This document shows positions 46,801 to 56,178 of a DNA stretch of 64,000 nt, piece after piece. How positions within the stretch are numbered: the stretch's first letter is position 1; each line of letters opens with the position of its first letter. The translations under genes and the position numbers were made by a program. The notes beneath the pieces were generated by a model. The model had not been told where the DNA came from. It saw only the letters and a list, made by a program, of their open reading frames with translations, and ran no database searches. The DNA comes from Hippophae tibetana (taxonomy: Eukaryota > Streptophyta > Magnoliopsida > Rosales > Elaeagnaceae). The DNA is taken from the NCBI GenBank assembly GCA_037013495.1, contig CM072806.1:22271501-22335500 (forward strand). Reading direction: 5' to 3'.

Positions 46801-47170
46801 AGAATTATATATTATGTGATTTGTTGCACCAGAATCAATTATCCATGTATTATTCAAAATATATGTAGAAATATTTAAAGCCTTAGCACCATTATCTACA
46901 GATATTATCAATATCAAGGCTTTGTTAATGCCTTCATCCTTTGTTTAAACAACTATTGTAAAAGAAGGTCTATTTGGGTTTTTCTTTATTCAGCATTCTC
47001 GATAACCTACTAGTTCAAAATAACAACTTTTTGTATGACTAGTCTGATTCTAATAATGCATTTGTAGGAAAATTTGTCAATATCATTGGTTGGTCTACTA
47101 TTTTTGAATCTTACTTAATCATGTTGACCCATATTAGATTTGTTTTGAGTCATTTTGATACTAGGTTCAA
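43850..47170 (-). pseudogene. copia 3 POL relic
   Basis: Read on -: CYFELVGYREC (decayed zinc knuckle, near 47010), WIIDSGATNHI (protease, about 46815-46845, DSG intact), SMLVVPSLDYNLMYVYQI, integrase C-terminal words SYWEEALTSTSYLIKRVLSS (45850-45900) and FDCVVYVHLHKH (about 45720-45755), RT words around 45000-44300, and RNase H words 'MYLSYTRTYLTYALSI' and 'HMNAIIPILRYLK' (44090-44200), then SRSSVEAEF-like remnants near 43900. Stops and frameshifts occur throughout. Confidence 0.85.
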
Positions 47171-47700
47171 TGCTCCAAAATCACCTTTTAGGGTGGTACT
47201 ACGTACAACTTCTTGTCGAACCAAAGAGTAACACTCATATAAATACACTGAGAGGATTCTCCCTTTTTGTCTTGCAGAGAGAGCCTTCTAATTTATAGTA
47301 AAAGATATGCAGTTAATCATTTTCATCGTAGAATGCTTTTGAAAGAGCAATCCAAATGTTATAGGCAGTGGGTAAGCGTAAATAACACCTTATAATTTAT
47401 GGGGACATAGACATTAATAGCCACATTTTAACTTTTTTATTTTTGGCATACCATTTTTCATAACCTAAATCAAATTCAGAAGGTGACTTAGTCTTGTCAC
47501 GAATATACGAGATCTTGTCCCTTTCAGCAATTTGCATTTCCATTAATTGAGACCATATGTCATAATTGGATTCAATAAGGGTGATTCATGTAATAAAAAC
47601 TCCCACAACTGAAAAGGATTTAGTCCTAGATGACTCAAAAAAAATTCACTCATTTTTTTCTACTTTTTCTCCTTTTTTTCTTCATTCTTGTTTTTGTTAA
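47171..47700 (-). pseudogene. copia 3 GAG relic
   Basis: On - the words 'SNYDIWSQLMEMQIAERDK' (about 47580-47520), 'YEKWYAKNKKVKMWLLMSM' (about 47470-47410) and 'PTAYNIWIALSKAFYDEN' (about 47380-47320) give the standard copia GAG order, with intervening stops. The N-terminal part fades at about 47660, near a T-rich tract. Beyond 47760 copia sequence can no longer be recognised. Confidence 0.8.
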
Positions 47701-47929
47701 CCCTTTTTTTCTCAAAATATAAAACATAAGAAATGAAAAAAATAAGAGCATGGAATTGAAACATTAACCTGACAAAAAAAAAAAAAATCAAGCCTTGGTT
47801 TGTCTGCATTATTTACTTAACTAAAAAAAGTACAAAGTTTTATTCCTTATAAAAATACCATTTTACGCTTTAGTAAATTTTAAGTTTAAATGTTTTTATG
47901 TAAGACCTTACATATAATAATGAAAAAAT

Positions 47930-48720
47930 TATATAACATTACAAATAATAAAATAATAATAGAAATAATAGAAAATCTAAAATATAAAAAAACCTAGAAA
48001 TAACTAAAACAGAAACACAAGACATCTTATGATTTTTTCAAAGGAAATGATGATAAGTAAGCATAAATTTGAAGAGATAAAAAAGTAAGATTAGATCTTA
48101 AAAAATGAGATGGATTAAAGATTCATCAATTTCAAAAATAAGAAAAATATTTATAAGAAAATGTATAATTTATTATGAAATAAGTAATAAAGAAATAAAT
48201 ATTAATATTACAGATACAAAAGAAATATATAATATACCATTAATTGATAAAAATATTATTATTAATAAATTATCAAAAATCTCTAAGAAAGATAAAAGAA
48301 ATTTTGATACATCCATTTAAGAGAAATTCAAAATATTAATAAAAACAAATTTTACAAAAAGAATTGATACACCAATAAAGATAATACTACTAAATAATAG
48401 AATAATAAATAAGAAGAAATATGTTTTATTAGAAATAATCCACGAAAATTTAGGATATCAAAAATTAAAATTCACAATATACTATAAGTTTGTTATTAAT
48501 ATTAATGATAACAATTTACATAAACTATTAAGTTAAACATATGAATTTGATAGAAAATCTAATGGAAGAACAAAACCATTAATTATCTGTACATTATATA
48601 ATAGAATATTCATTAATAAACAGTGATTATAGTTTAATATATAGACAAAATAAATTCATAGAAATAGATAAAACTTTCCAAGAAATTGGACAAATAACAA
48701 ATCTATAAATATTAATGAAC
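47930..48720 (+). pseudogene. pararetroviral movement-protein-like region
   Basis: The clearest segment lies at 48330-48490, where residues around IDTPIKIILLNNRI and then a conserved 'NLGYQKLKFTIYYKF'-type block are seen. These belong to the central part of the caulimovirid cell-to-cell movement protein (30K superfamily; family knowledge). A 71-codon open stretch at 48105-48320 precedes it, closed by a TAA. Further stops follow at about 48534 and 48622. It is a non-functional relic. Confidence 0.7.
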
Positions 48721-50440
48721 TTTAAAATACTTGAAGAATGAAACCTAGTTGTTAAAAAAATTAAAATAAGAAATTAAAGAAGTCAAAAGTATTACCCATA
48801 GAGTAAATAGTTAATAACAAAAATTGATAAATTACAAAGAAAAAAATCTCTTAAAAATTTCAATGGTACAAAGAATATAATTAGAAAATATTGGTATCCT
48901 AATAATCATATCAAATAATCAAAAGCTATAATGAAAGCTTTAACTCTTTTAGAAGAAAAAATAGAATACTTACAAAATATAAATAAAATTTAAGAAGAAA
49001 CTCTTAAAAAAAATAAGAGAAAACATTCATGATAAAATATTGCAACAAGACATTCTAAAAATAGATTCATTAAAAGAATTAAAGGAAGAACCACTAAAAA
49101 GATCTAGTGGAATAATTTCCTAAAATGAAAAAAGAAAAGATGAAGAAAAATCTATAATTCCTACGTAATGGAATATAGAAAATAATTTATGAATCAAGAA
49201 AATAAAAATATAAGAATATTAATAAGTCTCTTCACATTAATAATTGAGGAATTAAAAAAATTATAAAGAGAAAAATATGCTCTAATAAAGAAGAAAATTA
49301 TATTACAGTAATGAATTAAATAGATTTTGAAACAAAAATATTCAAAATTATTATGGAAATAAATACAATAATGACCTCTATATTTCAAGGAGAAACTTCT
49401 AATCCTCACAAAAATAAAATAAATAGGCAAAGATCAAAATAATCTAACCCTCCAAATAGAACAAGGCAACAACTAAAAGTGGAGAAATAATTATTCAAAG
49501 ATACTAGATGATCTATTAAAGTATGATTTAGTAATCTACTAGATGATATACTTCCCATGATGCAAGGATATTTGACAATAGGAGCACAATATTTAGATAA
49601 AGTAGTAAATAAAATATATAAAAAATTCATAGGTGAAGATAAAGAAAACTATATTATTGAAACAAGTAAACTAGAAATAAATAAGGCTAAATGATATTTA
49701 ACAAATATGAAAATATGTTATATGTGCTACACTGATTATTTTATATATGAATATGAAATGTATTATCACAAGATACCAAAAAACAAAACAACAATAATTT
49801 AAAAAAATGTTATATCAAAAGTTACTAGGAACTCTATATAAGACTCTTGAAGAAAATTGGAGAAATATAAATACTATAACAATATTAGATCCTTTAAGAG
49901 GAAGAATAAAAGAACTGAATGTAATTATGCTAAATAAAATTCTAAAATATATTATAATAGTAATGATTTTTAGATGCCAGAAAAATATGGATGCAGTATA
50001 AAGTCTTATAAACAAAAATATAAAAAATATAAAAGGTTCAAGAAATATAAATTTATAAAATAATTTTTTTCTAAATACAAGAGAAGACATAACAATGAAC
50101 TTTATAAGAAAAGTTATTTTGGAAGAAGAAAATTTCACATAAAAGAAAATTACTGTAAATCAAGCAAGAAAACTTGCAGATGTTGGATATATAATGAGAA
50201 AGGTCATTATGCCAATGAATTTCCTAATAGGTTAACCCATAAAATAGAATATAAGATAAACTTAAAAATATTATAACAAGCCTATAAGATGAAATTAAAA
50301 CCCATAGAAGAATCCGACAATGATGAAACATAATCAATATATTTAATGAGTGAAACTACATAAGAGGAAACAAATTCAGAAAAAAACCGAGGATGGATGA
50401 TATATACAACATAATCATTGCTAATAGTACCTACATAAAA
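48720..50440 (+). pseudogene. pararetroviral capsid-like region with decayed zinc knuckle
   Basis: This is a Lys/Ile/Asn/Glu-rich region of short frames. At 50176-50223 a CCHC-type knuckle is visible as [16 protein letters not shown]: the first Cys and the His remain, while the second Cys position is Tyr and the last is Phe. A Glu/Asp-rich tail follows (about 50290-50400), as is common after the caulimovirid capsid knuckle. Stops are frequent. Confidence 0.65.
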
Positions 50441-52270
50441 ATAGAATGAAATTCAAAAATATAATATATATCATTTATATGCCTATATAGATGCTGAAGC
50501 TAGTATGTGTATAACAAGTAAATAATTATTTCTACAAGAAATTTGGACTATAATCCGAAAGGACTTGATATTAAGAATATTAAATAATACAATAATTAAC
50601 CTTAACAAGGTTATAAAAGATATTGATATTATAGTAGGAGTAGAAAATTTTCATATCTCTATTATATATCAACAAAACATAGGAGTTGATTTCTTAATAG
50701 AAAATAACTTTTTAAACTTATATCAACCATTTACATAATATATAGATAATGTATACGAACGTTAAAAGAATAAATATTATACATTTCAAATATTAGAAAT
50801 GCCAAAAGTGTGTCATCATAAAAGTTTATTGAACAATACAAAAAGAAAAAAAATGTGATAAGAGTGTGTCATCATAAAAGTTTATTGAACACTACAAAAA
50901 GGAAAAATGTGATAAGATATACTAAAAACAGAAACCACGTTTAGAAAATATAACAAAATTAGAAGATGAAGATATCTAGAATTTAATAATCATAAAATTT
51001 CATTCTTAAAAGAAATACAAGAAGATAAGATGTTACTAGAAATAAAGAAATTACTTAATACAATAAGCTTAAAAAATCCTTTAGATCCAAATATTAATAA
51101 GCTTGAATATGTAGCAAGTATAAAATTAAAGGATCCTTATAAGGTTATAAAAGTAAAACCTATGATTTACACTCCAGAAGATCGATAAAAATTCATTAAA
51201 CAAATCCAAGAATTTTTGGAACTAAGAATAATTGAACCAAACATGAGTCCTTACTCAAGCTCAGCATTTTGGTAGAGAAAGAAGCCAAAAAATGAGAAAA
51301 GAAGAGAATGATGATAAATTTCAAATCACTAAATTAAGAAACAATAGATGATAGATATTTTATTCTAAAAAAGAAAGAGTTATTTCACAGGGACAATTTT
51401 AATGGACTGTTGTATCATTTGAATTAAGACATGCACTAGAAATATTTCAAAGATATATGAATAATATTTTAAAGGAATATTACCCATTTTATTGTGTTTA
51501 TATTGATGATATATAAGTCTTTAGTGATAATATCAACCAACATAATCTAAACACATTAAAAATCGTAATAAAATGTAAGAAAGAAGGAATAATATTGTTT
51601 GAGAAAAAGGTAGTATTAGTACAACAAAAAATTTAGAGCTTGAAGTAGATGATGAAAAACACCACCTTCAACCTTATGTGCTAAACAATATATAAGGAAT
51701 TCCCAATGTCATTAATGACAAAAATCATTGACAAAGATTTTTAGGATATTTGACATATGTGAAAATATATATTAGCAAATTAGCATAAATAAGAAAGCAT
51801 TTACAAGCAAAATTTAAGAAAAATTATATCTAGAAATTGACTAATCAAGATACTCAGTATATATAAAAGGTAAAAGCAAAAGTAAGAAATTTATCAATAC
51901 TTTATCATTTGAGATCAGATGATAAAATGATAATAGAAACATATACTTTATATGAATATTGGAGAGCCATATTAAAAGCAAGAATAAATTATAAAAATGA
52001 ATATTTGTATTTGTTTACTTCAACAGCTTTACAAGGAGCTGAATTAAACTATCATAATAATGAAAAATAATATTTAATTGTAAAAAAGGTAAAAAGAAAG
52101 TTTGTTATATATGTAACATCCTTAAGATTTATTATTAGAATAGACAATAAAATTTTGAATATTTCTTGAGAAGTAATATTGTGGGAGATTACAAACAAAA
52201 AAGACTAATAAAATGGAAACAATGATTTAACTATTATAAATTTGATATTGAACATCTACCAGAAAAAATA
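50441..52270 (+). pseudogene. pararetroviral protease-RT-RNase H relic
   Basis: Protease: a YIDAEASMC word at about 50485, where the usual D-(S/T)-G-(A/S) active site is altered (the Gly position is Glu). A 56-base tandem duplication interrupts the linker (50808-50917). RT: a fingers segment with 'EPNMSPYSSSAFW' near 51240 and the catalytic box YIDD at 51499-51510, followed two codons later by a TAA. After that come connection and RNase H words such as RFLGYLTYVK (about 51735) and the ALQGAELNYHNNEK-type block near 52030. Stops and frameshifts are numerous, so it is inactive. Confidence 0.78.
50808..50917 (+). repeat. 56-bp tandem duplication within the viral relic
   Basis: Units starting GTGTGTCATCATAAAAGTTT at 50808 and 50864 are nearly identical, with a few differences in the A-rich second half. 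Confidence 0.9.
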
Positions 52271-52624
52271 GTTTAGTTGATGTCTTAACTAGAGATCTTA
52301 TATCTCAAAAAATCACTCTTATGTGAAATACAAGAAAAGTCTAGTAGCCCAACAAAGAAAGAGATTATTATCTCAAAGAAGAAGGGTAAAACCTTATAAT
52401 TAATCAAAAAAGAAAAGAGAAATTCCTTAAAAACGTTACATTCTCTAGAAAAAATAGTTTAGTTGATATCTTAACTAGAGATCTTATATCTCAAAAAATC
52501 ACTCTTATGTGAAATACAAGAAGAGTCTAGTAGTCCAACAAAGAAAGAGATTATTATCTCAAAGAAGAAGGGTAAAACCTTATAATTAATCAAAAAAGAA
52601 AAAGGAAATTCCTTAAAAACGTTA
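52261..52624 (+). repeat. 178-bp tandem duplication within the viral relic (186-bp period)
   Basis: 52261-52438 and 52447-52624 are almost the same, from AGAAAAAATAGTTTAGTTGA to CCTTAAAAACGTTA, with only a few differences and an 8-base spacer. It covers the end of the RNase H region and what follows. The copies are much more alike than the relic is to any intact virus gene, so the duplication is younger than most of the decay or was copied late. Confidence 0.92.
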
Positions 52625-52627
52625 AGT

Positions 52628-52668
52628 CTGAAGAAGAAGAAGAAGAAGAAGAAGAAGAAGAAGAAGAA
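52628..52668 (+). repeat. (GAA)n microsatellite
   Basis: About thirteen GAA triplets follow the second unit of the 178-bp duplication. Confidence 0.9.
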
Positions 52669-52739
52669 CATTCACTAATAGGATTGAATGAGAAGAAAGT
52701 TTTTGTAATTTTAAAGTCTCTAAGATTCTAAGACCTAGT

Positions 52740-53600
52740 GATATAGTAGCTAACTATGAACAAGCACTTAAAAACCAAGCAGTTGCAAAAGGAAAGACGA
52801 TAATATTAGGAAAAATACTAAGATCAATAATATTTAGAAAAATAGATGATATATTTCTTATGCTCGAGGAAAAAAAGGAGAGACAATGAAATATAAATTC
52901 AAACCAATGGTTGAATTTTTATAATTTAGCAAGAAAATTTGGAAAAAATCAACTTGAAACCATGAAATTTTTGACAATAGAAAAATTTCATACATCAAGA
53001 AGAAAACCAATTACATGCAATTGATTTAACATAACTAAAGGAGCAAGTCCAAAACTTGTTTACCAATTATTTTATTATAGATTGATTGAAAATATTTATC
53101 CAAGCAACAATTTAATGGAATTAAATTATTTTCCTGAAAATTTAAAAAAAGCTATTAAATTTTTTAGGAAAAGAGTAAAAACAAATGATCATCCAATATT
53201 TTTAAGATTTTTCAATTTCATAATGGATTGGTACAAAAAAAAGCCTATGAATCCTTATCTTTTTATTAAAATAGGAATGATATCTTCAAGAAAAATAATA
53301 GACCAACTAAGGTTCTATCGGAAGAAGAGTTTGACAAAGAAGTTCTTAACTAGGAAAGAGTAATCATGTTGAGTCAGATATATCATGAAACCATGAAAAT
53401 AGGAACATCCTTTAAAATCATAGTAAATTACTACAGAAATAAGGTCATAATAATTTCATATAATAGTTTGAATATAATTCAAGAAAATATTAGGAAAATT
53501 ATCAATTATGAAGCACAATTCAACTACAATAAGTTGGATGTAAATGAAGTAAACAAACAGAAATTTTGCCAACTAGCAAAAAAAGCAAACTGAATACCAA
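52740..53600 (+). pseudogene. distal pararetroviral ORF relic, possibly transactivator/viroplasmin-like
   Basis: A region with better-preserved frames (53082-53363, 93 codons, and 53366-53593, 75 codons) after the duplications. Readable words include SPKLVYQLFYY, ENIYPSNNLMELNYFP, KKAIKFFRKRVKTND and RFFNFIMDWYKK. Its position after RT-RNase H and this residue pattern suggest the inclusion-body/transactivator protein of caulimovirids (inference from order and general pattern). Stops separate the pieces. It could instead be another accessory ORF of an undescribed genus. Confidence 0.5.
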
Positions 53601-54150
53601 AAGTGACTTTATTGTATAAAGGATAGAGATGTATCCATATCTCCAATATCAAGAAGAAGCATGTCATCAAATGATTTTTATTAAATAAGTGTCAATAGTA
53701 ATTCTTAAATAGGAAGAAATATATAAGATAAAATGTAATCTTTATCCTTCCATGTTTCTTTATTTTAGAAAAGAAATGAAGAGATAAAAATAAGATGCAA
53801 TCATTATACTTCCACGTGTCTTTAAGATAATTATATAAAATGATTACTCTTATGTCTATAAAAGAACTCTTGTACAAGGATGAGTGGTATAAAAAATTCT
53901 AATCACAAAACCCAAACATCCCTCTCTTAGATAATGTGTAGGCAAACTCTTAAGGAGTAAATTAGTAGAAAACTAAAGTTGTAGTAGTCTTATTTCTCTT
54001 AATGAATAAAAGATTCATTTTCTCAAGAACTCAACATAAGATATGTTAAACAAAAGTGCGGATCCTATCCTTAGTTGAAGGTAGAAAATCATTACTCCTA
54101 ATTCACAAGATGAGACTTCTAATAATGTAATTAAAGACTAGATACGATAA
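53601..54150 (+). promoter_or_regulatory. putative pararetroviral promoter/leader
   Basis: The non-coding stretch has TATAAAAG at 53857-53864, embedded in an AT-rich region with ACGTGTC at about 53815, and an AATAAA at 54005-54010 about 145 bases later. A TATA box followed by AATAAA after 100-200 bases is the arrangement that produces terminally redundant pregenomic RNA in caulimovirids (family knowledge). Activity here is unproven. Confidence 0.5.
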
Positions 54151-55032
54151 AGCGAAAGATAAATATGAATCTATATTCATTAAAACAATGTAAGATTAAA
54201 TAAACTTTAGATTTCATTTGTTAATAATAATATTTATTTATTAAAAATTTAAAAATAAAAAAACAAATCAATATATAATATATATATATGTTAAATCAAA
54301 ATTTTAATTTAAGCAAAAAAATTGTTTCGCATAATAGCCATAGAATTAATAAAAATAAGAAATATTTTAAAAAGAGGAAACCTTTAATTAAGCTTTGCAA
54401 ATCATATATAATATAAGGATTTGTAATCCTTACATATTTATAAAACAAATATAATAAAAAAAAGGATAAAATTATCATTTGATTTAATAAAAAAATAAAA
54501 AATATTTTATTTAAATAAAAATGATAATTTTTTTAAAGAATATGATATGTTATTTTCTATTATTTGTGTGCTATTTAAGGGTTATTTCAAGAATAGAGGA
54601 TGATGATGATATGATGCAATTACCTCTGATTTGGTTTGTGGGCTTATTAATTTAGCTTCAATTAGAAAACATAAGTTATGTAAAATCTTTTCTAATTCAG
54701 ATTAAGTACCCAAAAAAAAAAAAAAAACCCCCCGAAACAGAGAAAAACGGAGAAATGGACTAAGAGAGAAAACAAATATTCTGTTTTTATTCTTGACTGG
54801 GAACAGGTAGGTGACGCGGTGAAAAACAATCTGAGGAATGACGACAGGTATGCGACAATATATCTGTGATGGTAACGATAAGCAGGTCAGCAACGATGTA
54901 AAAAATTTGATTTCTTCGTTTTCGATTTGGGTTTGGTTTAATTTTTTGACGAACCCAGTTATTTGCTTCGTTGAAATCTACTGTGTGATGTTTGTAGGTG
55001 TCGAAATTTTGAAATGAATAAATAAAATGCTA
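54151..55032. other. junction region and copia 3 leader
   Basis: From 54151 to about 54700 the sequence is AT-rich with nothing recognisable. A run of 16 A followed by 6 C lies at 54712-54733. From there to the PBS complement the base composition becomes more even, and this part is probably the 5' leader of copia 3 on -. The exact virus/copia junction cannot be placed. Confidence 0.5.
54712..54733. repeat. A16-C6 homopolymer junction
   Basis: Sixteen A are directly followed by six C. It lies near the unclear junction of viral relic and copia 3 leader. Confidence 0.85.
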
Positions 55033-55045
55033 GGCTCTGATATCA
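55033..55045 (-). other. primer-binding site of copia 3
   Basis: GGCTCTGATATCA on + is TGATATCAGAGCC on -, one or two changes away from the TGGTATCAGAGCC of copia 1. It adjoins the 5' LTR. Confidence 0.82.
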
Positions 55046-55047
55046 TC

Positions 55048-55261
55048 TTTAGACTGATAAATTCATCACTTTATTTGTATTTTTTGATCAATTACCAGTA
55101 CATATACAAGTTATATATAGGAAGGATTCACAGGATTCCTCAGTTAAAAGCTTATAATCAAGCTATCCAAAAGACCTAAAATAATTATAAGAAAGGAAAG
55201 ATAACAACTAGTACAAGTTAATTGTAACGAAATTTAGAACTAATTATGGCATAATTTAACA
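55048..55261 (-). repeat. 5' LTR of copia 3
   Basis: Partner of 43361-43543; about 30 bases longer because of an insertion-like stretch near its right end (AATTGTAACGAAATTTAGAA region). On - it begins TGTTAAATTATGCC. Confidence 0.82.
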
Positions 55262-55689
55262 ATATTTATTTATAACATTGTATTATATTATTTATGATTT
55301 ATTAGGAGTTATAATAAATAAACTTTTACTATTAAAAAAACAATAGGTTGTTTGATGCAAATTGAAAAAAATATTGTAGTTATTAATTGAAAATGGAAGC
55401 AAATTGTTTGAAAGATAAAACAATATAAATCTAGTTTATAAAAACATAACAAAAGAAACAAAAAAATAAGATAATAATATTGTTGCGTTCAAACTTGATT
55501 GATCAATTATATCTTCCTCCGTTCTTGAGTGTAGTGTCTAAAACATTATTTTTTGATATCAAAATTTCTATTTTGTTATTGATAATGGGTTGCACTTCTT
55601 ATTTTCTTTATCTTTAAAATATGATTTAAAATATTCCTAATAAAGAGATAACATTGATCCTTAAGTCGTACTTCTTTAAGTGAGGTTTA
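55262..55689. other. intergenic, no gene
   Basis: AT-rich; no motif or repeat recognised. Confidence 0.5.
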
Positions 55690-56178
55690 TATCATAATTT
55701 TACCTTCTTCAATTTAGAATAGTTGTGATAGTCAAAGACCTACTTCATCTTTTTCTCCCATTCCATATAAATTTTAGCGTTATTGTTTTCCTTGAAAAGA
55801 TGGAATCTTCATCTTGATGTTGCTCAAATTGTCGTCAATTTATCCTTACCACCTAGGTTCTCTCATGTGGTATCTTCCACGTCCCTCCTTCTCTTGGCAC
55901 AAATCTACCATGTCTTGCATTGAACCATAGTCTCTCTCATACTCATTGTTACCTTCTTGGTCATCAAAGTCGTTCATAGGTATTTGCCTTGTGGGCTTTC
56001 TAGTTTTGAAGATCCTCTCATTTAATTCTTTCATTATTAAATGTTGCTTCTCAAATTGGTTCAAAAGGGCTTCTCGTAACCGATTAATCTTTTGTGTCAT
56101 TGCATTGAGTTGAAATGTTTGAGGACCATCATAAAGACATGGTAACAAGAACAACCAACTAGAGCACAAAACGATCAA
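55690..56178 (-). pseudogene. Ty3/gypsy gag relic
   Basis: On -, the open stretch 55846-56178 encodes a Gln/Glu/Arg-rich segment (TQKINRLREALLNQFEKQHL, then acidic NDFDDQEGNNEYERD). It is followed past a stop by the words DDNLSNIKMKIPSFQGK (about 55840-55790), LYGMGEKDEVGL (about 55770-55735) and LSQLF remnants. 'IKMKIP.FQGK.DPE.YL.WE' is a standard start of gag in chromovirus-type plant gypsy elements (family knowledge). No pol follows. Confidence 0.75.

Larger units (their letters stand above)
47930..54150 (+). mobile_element. endogenous pararetrovirus relic (Caulimoviridae-like)
   Basis: On + a fixed order can be followed: movement-protein-like region, capsid region with zinc knuckle, protease, reverse transcriptase, RNase H, a further distal ORF region and a putative promoter/leader. 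There is no integrase and there are no LTRs, unlike the copia elements around it. This order and the length of about 6.2 kb suit a nearly complete caulimovirid genome (family genomes are about 7-8 kb). Every region has many stops and frameshifts; no open frame exceeds about 110 codons, so it cannot make a functional protein set. The A-rich composition is much stronger than in the copia elements. It lies antisense to, and inside, copia 3. The genus is not assigned. Confidence 0.8.
43361..55261 (-). mobile_element. Ty1/copia LTR retrotransposon 3, split by a viral insertion
   Basis: On - the order is 5' LTR (55048-55261), PBS complement (55033-55045), leader, GAG (about 47660-47100), protease (near 46820), integrase, RT, RNase H (to about 43860), PPT complement (43544-43555, CTCTCCCTCAAG) and 3' LTR (43361-43543). 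The copia part proper is about 5-6 kb. The remainder is an endogenous pararetrovirus relic between about 47930 and 54150 on +. The similarity of the two LTR copies and the correct position of PBS and PPT support one original element. It is heavily mutated throughout. Confidence 0.82.

Noticed and set aside
47930..54150. The viral relic as an activatable virus
   Set aside because: All coding regions are repeatedly interrupted, zinc ligands and protease residues are lost, and internal duplications are present.
55033..55045. TATCAGAGC sequences as tRNA gene pieces
   Set aside because: They are isolated 12-13-base primer-binding sites next to LTRs, without a tRNA cloverleaf.
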